This document shows positions 57,354 to 64,000 of a stretch of 64,000 nucleotides of DNA, piece by piece. The stretch covers positions 14,970,471 to 15,034,470 of the forward strand of contig JABAKD010000020.1 in the NCBI GenBank assembly GCA_012845835.1. The letters are read 5' to 3'. Source of the DNA: Undaria pinnatifida. Lineage: Eukaryota > Sar > Phaeophyceae > Laminariales > Alariaceae. Each line of letters begins with the position of its first letter. The stretch's first letter is position 1. The notes beneath the pieces are model-generated. The model had not been told where the DNA came from. It did not search any database and saw nothing but the letters and a program-made list of their open reading frames with translations. Position numbers and translations under genes: made by a program.

Positions 57354-58467
57354 TCGTAAGCGCGGACTCGAGTTCCTGAAACGCTGGCAGCAGCAAGTGA
57401 TTTGATGGCAGCCTCGTGGACCGTTTCTTCGTTTTCTCCTCGACCCCGGGCGTTGCATTTATCGCTGCTGCCGTTACCGTTACACCTGCTGCCCGCCGAC
57501 GCGCCCCCCCCCCCCTGCGCTCGAGACTTCGTCTTAACGACACGCAAGCAGAGAAACCACGGCGATTGCCGTGGAGTTCATCGTCGCTGCCACGGGGATG
57601 GCTCACACGCCTGCTGCTGGTGCTGCCGGTGCTGCTGGTGCTGCTGGCGCTGCTGCTGTATGGGCTACATGGGCTTCGCCTGTTGCTGTTACAGTTGATG
57701 TTGGTGTAGCATCCATATCTGATGGGACTGCAACCGACAAAGAATGACGTGGTTTGGGGCAGGGCCACCAGCACCGTTGCGCTGATTTTAAGGAAGTCTT
57801 TGAGCCCCAAACGCAGCGCAGTGAGAAGAGCTACTCGCATGGGGGTAAAGCTTAGCGCCGATGCGCGAGGAGGCTCTCACGCCACGTACTGCACCGTGCA
57901 GTGTGCAGTACATCGTACATCTTTTAGCTGGGGGGAGTTCCACAAGATTCTGTTTGCGTTCTTCAGAAGGGGAGTATACCAGAAAAACCTCACTCAACGC
58001 GCCGCTTAGGGCCCCAGTCACATTGGCTGACAAACAATTGGAAGGGCAGACGGGATAGGGAGCTTGGGGTGGTTACATCTTACGTGTCACCCGGGCCTTA
58101 CTAAACGTATCCCTCGGCGTTTCTTTGATCCCGGCTGTGAGGTGCGAACGGAGCACGGTGAGTATTCAGTCAGTCCCCGCATGCCTTTTACTCTGCGAAA
58201 AATCACCGTATGTTACACGTGACAGAGAGAGGTCCCATTCCGTGCAAAATCAGGTTGTAGCAGCGCACCGAGCCCTCACGACTCCAAACGAACCACCCCA
58301 GGCCCTAGGTCAACCCCGTGCCCGAAAAACCCACCACACCCCTTTCTCTTTCTTCCGCGTGCACGCTGCCCCTCCCTGCCCCCCTCGTACGGCAGCAGCA
58401 GCAGGAACAACTTTCGTCTTCCGAAAGCAAAGAAACTGAAACTGGCTGACAATCTGAAAAGAGGAAG
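57354..58467. other. Divergent region between the minus-strand gene and the C1-domain gene
   Basis: The 5' end of the minus-strand gene is not resolved; open minus-strand frames run to 57547 and 57840. The rest up to 58467 probably holds the promoters of both divergent genes. No core promoter element was identified. A GCTGCTGGTGCTGC run lies at 57605-57660. Confidence 0.4.
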
Positions 58468-61400
58468 ATGAGCTCCTTCCACCCCCTCGGCCCAGCAGCG
58501 ACGGGCTCCCACCCTCTCACGGGCCAAACAGGAGCAGCAGCTTTACCGTTCCACGCCGACGACGAGGACTCCTGGACACCCCCCTCACTCCCCGGAGAAG
58601 CCAGCGCTCTCGGCAGCAACAACAAAGCACGAGTAAAGGCAGGCGGCAGCAGCAGCATCCGCTCCCCCTTAGATCACGCCCCCGTACACCCCCTGGGAGG
58701 CAGTTTGTCCGCAGGGGACACCAGCACCACCCTCGGGAACAGCAGCAGCAACTACAGCAACGGGAACGGCCACAGTGGTGGTGGTGGTGGTGGAGTGGGT
58801 GACGATGACAATAACCTCGGGCGGCGAGCAGTTGGTCCCGCCGACTCCTCTCGCGTTGGCCGGGGCTTTAGCGGGCCCACCCCAGCGTGGGGGGCTGGGG
58901 TCGGGGCAGGGACGAGGGGCGGGGGGGCGTCGGCTGTTGGTGGGAGGCAGGGAGGGGGTGGCGACCGCAATGATCAGGAGGGGGGAAGGAGACGAGTTGC
59001 TGCGGGGGGAGGACGGGGTGCGGGCAGGTCGATGGCCGCTGGGGGTGACGTAATAAACGGCGGGGGGGCGGGCGGTGGATTCGGGGGAGGTGAGGTATGA
59101 GGAGCGAGGAGGCTTTACAGTGCGCGCGGGGTGGGGGGGGGGTTCAACTGCTTACTGGCTGTTCTATAATATAATATTATAAAAAATGAAAATACACTCC
59201 AGCTGTGAGATCGAAGATTTCGTCGAAACTCATCTTTGCAAGCTGTGTGATACTCCGATCGCGCGCATTACGAGTTGTGTGTCCTCATTAAGGATATAGG
59301 TCGGCGACTCCCCTTACAATTACAGTGTAGCTATCAGGGTCAACAGGATGATTTTAGTCAGTCTGTGCGCTGAAACTATAAAACCCGTTTCTGAGGGGGA
59401 CAAAATCTGACAGCTGTGGAGGGAAATGTATGCTTTTATCAAGTGAATCTTGTAAGTCGAATAACCGGTGAGGGGGGGGGGGCGGAGTTTTGAAGGACGT
59501 GGGGGCCTGGTTTTGATCAAAAGCGAGCGGGTTTGGAGGGGGGGGGGGGGGGGGGGGGAAAGGGGGGGGCAATTTGTGCATGTAAGTTATAATTATTTCA
59601 AGGGGATAAATCTGACGGTTTTGGCACCAGTTTATTATTGGGGCGGGGGTGGGGCGTGTGGGGCAGCTCAATATGTGCGTGGAAACTATACTATACTGTT
59701 CTATATATGTTGAATACTGCCCTGTGATGCATGTATGCTGTGGCTTGTGTTTCTGGTTTGATATCGAAGCGTGCTTGACGTGCCCCAAACCGCCCAATCA
59801 TGCATAATAATACTGGTACGAGCACTCACGGCAGGTGCATGGTAGATGCGCCGTGCACGCACATACTATTACACCAGACTACGCGTGTACATCTTGGATC
59901 TATCAATAGTATCGGGTTCAGGTTTACTGATACTTGGCACCTTGAACACTTAAGACCCGGTAGACCAGGTAACACCATTAATACATGCTCCTGTATTTGC
60001 TGTAATTGGTGTTTGAGGCCGACTCGATCTTATGTTCAGCTAAACTGTTTTGTTTTGAGCTGGGTCGTTGCATTCCGTGCACTCTCGTACGCACGAGCTA
60101 TCATACGAGCACAGTTGTCTATGGAATTGACATGCCGACTAGACCCGTAATGGCAAATTAGACGTCGGTCGAGCCTGCGCTCTGCGATCGCTCCGTGACT
60201 GCACCGTAAGTCGGCCTATGCACGTGGTGAAAGTTGACGGTTGGCAGCTTTGTTCTGTCTCAAGCGATATTTATGATTCTGCTTTTTTTTTTTTACGGCG
60301 TGTGTCTCCCCTGCGTATGGCGCCCCCCCCTTACATCATAGAAATACAAATACACTCCGGCTGTGAGATCGAAGATTTTGTCGAAACTCATCTTTGCAAG
60401 CTGTGTGTGATACTCCGATCGCGCATTTTACTGGGTGTGTCCTCATTATGGATATAGGTCGTCGACTCCCCTTGGAACTATAGTGTGGCTTGTACCAGGG
60501 TCAACAGGGTGATGTTAGTCAGTCTGTGGTGATGTTAAGTCAGTCTGTGCGCGGAAACTAAAAAACCCGTTTTGAGCGGAACAAAATCTGACAGCTGTGG
60601 AAGGAAAAGCATCAGTTTGTCAAGTGTATCCTATAAGTCGTATAACCGGTGAGGGGAGGGCGGAGTTTTTAAGGGCGCGTGGCCCTGGGTTTGAACAAGA
60701 GGGAGCGGGAGATGGGGGGGGGGAAGGGCGGGGCAACTCAATCTGTGCGCGGAAACTATAGTCCTTTAAGGGACACATCTGACGGTTGTGGAAGGAATGC
60801 ATCAGTTCATCATGTATGTCGTATTGCTTTTATTTAATATTGAAAATATATTACAACTATGAGATGGAGGATTTAGTCGAAATTGCTATTTGTTGTGGAA
60901 GGAATGCATCAGTTTGTCATTTATGTCGTATTACTTTTATTTAAAATTGAAAATAGATCACAACTGCTGTGAGATCGAGGATTTAGTCGAAACTGCTATT
61001 TGCAAGCTGTGTGTGGCACTCCGATCGCGCGTGTTACGGGGTGTGCATGCCATCAAGAAGTATAATATATCTGCGACTCTCCTTACTGCTAGGTTGTACC
61101 AGGGGCAGCAGGGTCATTACAGAACACCCGGCCTCCGCACTAAATATACAAAACCCGTTTTGAGAGGGACAAAGTCTGACGGCGTTGTAGAATGACCAAC
61201 TGTCGTATTATACCTCGCATCACATAAAGTTGGGGTTCGGTATCCCGCCTGAAGTCGATGAACAACGCTCTGCGACGCTGCATTGTGCGATGGGCGCTTA
61301 TGTGGAAGGGCCGGCGGCGAGGTGCTGGGCCCATTTCTTCGCACCCGTCTGGGCTTTTTTTTTGCAATTCCCCTCGTTTGCATCTTCTGTACTTCAGCCC

Positions 61401-62462
61401 CCCCGTCTTCCCCCCCCCCCCCCCCCACACACACCTCTTCAACCCCCTCCCTCCCTCCCTCCCCCCCTCGTCTCTGTACATCTACTTCCTCCCCTTCTTC
61501 CCTCGTTTCCCCCATTCCATTGTCGCGCAGAGTCATATCCCATTTCCATTTTCGTTGGTGTTATGTTCACCTTCGCGTTCGCCTTCTCTTTCCCCCTGCC
61601 CTTCCCCTGTCCCCTCTCGACTTGGCCTTCGCTTTCGCCTTCGCGTGGGCGATCTCCGCCGGTTCGGCGTAGAGTCTCGCACGCTCTCGGACATTCACAC
61701 GTTGCGCCTGCACAGCTACTACGTGCCCACCTTTTGCGACGCGTGCTCGCAGCTCCTCATCGGCATCATGCAGCAGGGGCTAAGGCGAGTGGGAGGAGGC
61801 GTTAACTTTTTTTTCCGTTTTTACTGCTGTTGCTCAGCGCCACAGACACATCCGCACAAAAGAGAGAAATCGTAAGAGTCCGAGATAAAAACGCCCCCCC
61901 CCCCATCCATCTATGGCGCTCTTTAAGCACCATTCCTGTTGGTGACACACTTTCGACCGTCACCCCTCTCCCAACATCGCGCCCCTCCCGCTCCGCCCGC
62001 CCCCTCCCGCCGCACCACTCCAACATTGATTACGTTCCCCCACCCCCCGTTCTCAAACCTCCTCGCCCCCCTGTTCCACCCCCTGCACCTCCCCACTCCC
62101 CTTCTTCTCCACACCCCGCTGCCCCCCCCCCCCCCTGCGCACCCTATTTCCCCCTACCCCCCCCCCTCCCCCCTCCTTCCCTTCACCCTAGATGCGACGT
62201 GTGCGGCATGAACCTGCATCCCGAATGCCGAGCTACGCCCTGCTCCCTCGACCACCGCTGTCGCCCCCCGGAGACTGTTCACATACCGTCGGGCGTCGAT
62301 GACTCGCGCCTCGTGGGGGTGCGTTTGAAGCCCGGCTATCCGTCGAGGGCTATGGGCGGAGCGGCCGCGGCGGGGCCGAGGGCTGCTCTTGGTGCCGGTG
62401 GGGGTGGTGGCACAGCTCTGCCGTTGGAGGACCCGCTGGACAGCGACTGGCACAAGCAGTTG
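58468..62462 (+). CDS. C1-domain (phorbol ester/DAG type) zinc-finger protein, 5' part
   Basis: Exons 58468-59089 (ATG start after GAAAAGAGGAAG), 61673-61784 and 62192-62462, each joining in phase (1, 2, then 0); the last ends at a GTGAGT donor, so the gene continues, probably beyond the window. Exon 1 (207 codons) is Gly/Ser-rich and disordered. Exons 2-3 encode a C1 domain: HTLRLHSYYVPTFCDACSQL, GIMQQGL, then RCDVCGMNLHPEC. The HSY-P-FCD and QGL-C--C--N-H--C spacing is that of C1 domains, closest in my reading to the first C1 of protein kinase D. After HPEC the last Cys is displaced (RATPCSLDHRC) from the usual x7 spacing. C1 domains bring proteins to diacylglycerol in membranes, or act as adaptors; kinase identity is unproven because no catalytic domain is in view. 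Intron 2 uses a GC donor (AAG|GCGAGT). Confidence 0.75.
59183..59430 (+). repeat. Dispersed ~245-bp repeat family, copy D (plus)
   Basis: A full copy: AATACACTCCAGCTGTGAGA, GTCGAAACTCATCTTTGCAA, GATACTCCGATCGCGCG, TCCTCATTAAGGATATAGG, AGTCAGTCTGTGCG, AAACCCGTTTCTGAGGGGGA, AAATCTGACAGCTGTGG. Best available version of the family in this window. Confidence 0.8.
60343..60610 (+). repeat. Dispersed ~245-bp repeat family, copy E (plus)
   Basis: Same block order as copy D, with a local duplication of GATGTTAGTCAGTCTGTG (60510-60550). A partial tail copy follows at about 60735-60795 (GAAACTATAG, then CATCTGACGGTTGTGGAAGG). Confidence 0.8.
60945..61190 (+). repeat. Dispersed ~245-bp repeat family, copy F (plus)
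   Basis: Starts AAAATAGATCACAACTGCTG and carries GTCGAAACTGCTATTTGCAA, ACTCCGATCGCGCG, AAACCCGTTTTGAGAGGGAC and AAGTCTGACGG. A truncated direct copy of its head lies just before, at about 60830-60895. Confidence 0.75.
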
Positions 62463-62629
62463 GTGAGTTTGTTGTGGTTTTTAGGGGGGCCTCCATTTTT
62501 GATGTGCGTGTGCGCGGTGGTGTCAAGTTGCCAAATTACTCACTTGCGCGTGGTGGTGGTTGTTGATTGTGGTGGTCGCTTGTGGTTGCTGATGTTGATG
62601 GTGGTGGTTGATGTTGATGGTGGTTGCTG

Positions 62630-62790
62630 TTGATGGTGGTGGTTGTTGTAGTTGTTGTAGTTGTTGTAGTTGTTGTAGTTGTTGTAGTTGTTGTTGTTGT
62701 TGTTGTTGTTGTTTTTGTTGTTGCGTTACTGTTGCTGTTGCTGTTGCTGTTGCTGTTGTTGTTGCTGCTGCTGCTGTTCCTACTGCAACT
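62630..62790 (+). repeat. GTTGTA / GTT / GCTGTT microsatellite
   Basis: Triplet and hexamer repeats in the intron after the third exon of the C1 gene. Open frames give poly-Val, poly-Leu or poly-Cys and are artefacts. Confidence 0.92.
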
Positions 62791-63254
62791 ATTTATGCCC
62801 GGAGAGTGAATGAAGCTTCTCAACGTGCCCCATCGCCTCCCTTGCGGCCTGTCGGGGCAACGGCGAGGGTAGCACAAAGCGCTCCCCGCTTTGCGCGTGA
62901 AGGCCTCCTTCTGGTGGGGCGCATACACCGCATTCCGTGCTTTTCGCGCTGAGTACACTACCCCAAACACGGGAAACTGACAAATGAGTTGACAGCTTTT
63001 TTGAGGTTTCGACTATGCGAGTAAAGTGTTGGCGTGCTTGTCCTGGAGAATTGTTATCCACATCAACCGATTCGCCTTGCCACTGCGCAAGAGATGCATT
63101 ACCCTGCTTCCATATCGTAAAAGTTGCTGTGCGCAAAATGTTGGTGGTATGGTTTTCGTCCAAGTAAAGGGCTATTTTAGTCCAGGAAAAGGCTATTAAC
63201 GCTGTTCCAATTGGAAACCTGTGTTTGGGCACGAATTACTTGGAAAAAGTATTC

Positions 63255-63455
63255 GGAGGGCTTTTCACGGATCGGATCGGAACGTTGTGACTTGACCCGA
63301 CCCGTGAAACTTGAAACCCTCCTGGCCCGACCCGATCTGACCCATGCAATTTCCATCACGTCCTGGCCCAACCCGACCCGACCCGATCCCGGAGTTTTTG
63401 AACACCTCCTGACCCGCCCCGCGGGCCTGACCATGACCCGTGAAAAGCCCTGAAT
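63255..63455. mobile_element. GGGTC-arm inverted-repeat element, copy 2
   Basis: Left end AGGGCTTTTCACGGATCGG and right end CCCGTGAAAAGCCCT are inverted matches of about 15 bp. GACCC units and a GAACACCTCCTGACCC block inside are shared with 38557-38796. No target duplication was seen. A hAT-like MITE is possible but unproven. Confidence 0.65.
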
Positions 63456-64000
63456 AAAACACTTGGGAGTTAGCCTGGGGTAGTTTTTGCGGTATCGAAA
63501 GGACTGAGCGCGAGCGGGTGGTTTTTTATTTCAAACACCAAGTTTGTTCTTTCTCTGGTGGAGCTACTCGGGTTCCATCTTGTCTGTTTTGGCAGGGTGG
63601 GTCTGCCTGCCGTCTTTCTGTTTTTTGTTGATGTCCGCCATCTGCTGCGCTCTGTGTGGTCTCTTTCGGCCCTTTTTTTTGCTCCGCCGGCGACGGTGGT
63701 GCTCGCTCTCCCAAAGGGTGAACAGCAGCTGCCCGAGGCAGTCTTTATATTCCAGATGCATGGAATACTTCGTGCTCCGATCAATCGAATCGTACATGCT
63801 TGCCGTAAACCGTGCCGGTATATACTGGCAGAGGATCCTGCATCGAACGTATGCCCCATTCCCCCTCTTTTTGCTTCGCGGACATCGGTGGCGCTCGTTC
63901 GTCCTAACGTGCACAACAACTACCCGGGGACATTTTAATCTTCCTACAAATTATACTATAGAATCTTCAACGAATCGAACATTATCTGTTCACCGTAAGC

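Larger units (their letters stand above)
59090..61672. other. Intron 1 of the C1-domain gene, filled with repeats
   Basis: 2.6-kb intron with three copies of the dispersed ~245-bp repeat and long G runs (59535-59560, 60715). No other exon fits. The dense repeats suggest it is a landing site for these elements. Confidence 0.65.
62463..64000. other. Intron or downstream region of the C1-domain gene
   Basis: Opens with the GT donor. Contains a GTTGTA/GTT/GCTGTT microsatellite at 62630-62790 and a GGGTC-type element at 63255-63455. A 149-codon minus frame at 63470-63919 shows no motif and is not accepted. The continuation of the C1 gene was not found. Confidence 0.55.

Noticed and set aside
63470-63919. 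149-codon minus-strand frame near the window end
   Set aside because: Overlapping frames of similar size exist in other phases, composition is unremarkable and there is no motif or splice context.

Overview
This is eukaryotic nuclear DNA. Its genes are broken into many short exons by long introns, and there is a chromodomain-type Ty3/Gypsy retrotransposon, several non-autonomous inverted-repeat elements, very long trinucleotide microsatellites and short TTAGGG-like tracts. There are no operons, ribosome binding sites or CRISPR arrays. Intron-rich genes, homopolymer-rich proteins (poly-Ala, Ser, Gly, Pro) and the domain style of the proteins fit a stramenopile, most likely a brown alga. That assignment is inference; no marker gene such as rRNA is present.

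Layout. 1-8028: no convincing gene; dispersed repeats, a foldback-like motif cluster and a tRNA-derived SINE-like sequence. 8157-16772: a complete Ty3/Gypsy element with two identical 362-bp LTRs, inserted in an ATT/ATC microsatellite whose remainders lie at 8029-8156 and 16773-17560. 17.6-22 kb: tandem and dispersed repeats. 21994-22587 (minus): first exon of a gene encoding a possible winged-helix segment. 24787-37275 (plus): an 11-exon gene for a large chromatin-type protein with ELM2-like, SANT, PHD and two RanBP2-type zinc fingers. 37.3-44.6 kb: repeats, including a 631-bp foldback element. 44577 to about 57.35 kb (minus): a gene of at least 13 exons, convergent with the previous one, encoding a protein of unknown function with a distinctive C-terminal domain. 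58468 to beyond 62462 (plus): the 5' part of a gene with a C1 (diacylglycerol/phorbol-ester type) zinc finger, divergent from the previous gene. 62.5-64 kb: intron or intergenic DNA with a microsatellite and a GGGTC-rich inverted-repeat element.

The exon models were made by hand from GT/GC-AG junctions and reading-frame phase. Phase agrees across nearly every junction, which is the main support. The uncertain points are exon 4 of the chromatin gene, the 5' end of the minus-strand gene, and continuation of the C1 gene and the winged-helix gene.

The most notable observations are: (1) the young retrotransposon seems to need two recoding events, passage through a UAG after gag and a +1 shift inside the protease, to make Pol; (2) the 5' part of one exon of the minus-strand gene has been copied three times into its own upstream intron, with one copy keeping an open frame and a 3' splice site; (3) GC-AG introns are forced by phase in two genes; (4) the chromatin gene joins ELM2-SANT, PHD and RanBP2 zinc fingers; (5) several undescribed small repeat families and a recurring ACCTGGTA octamer.
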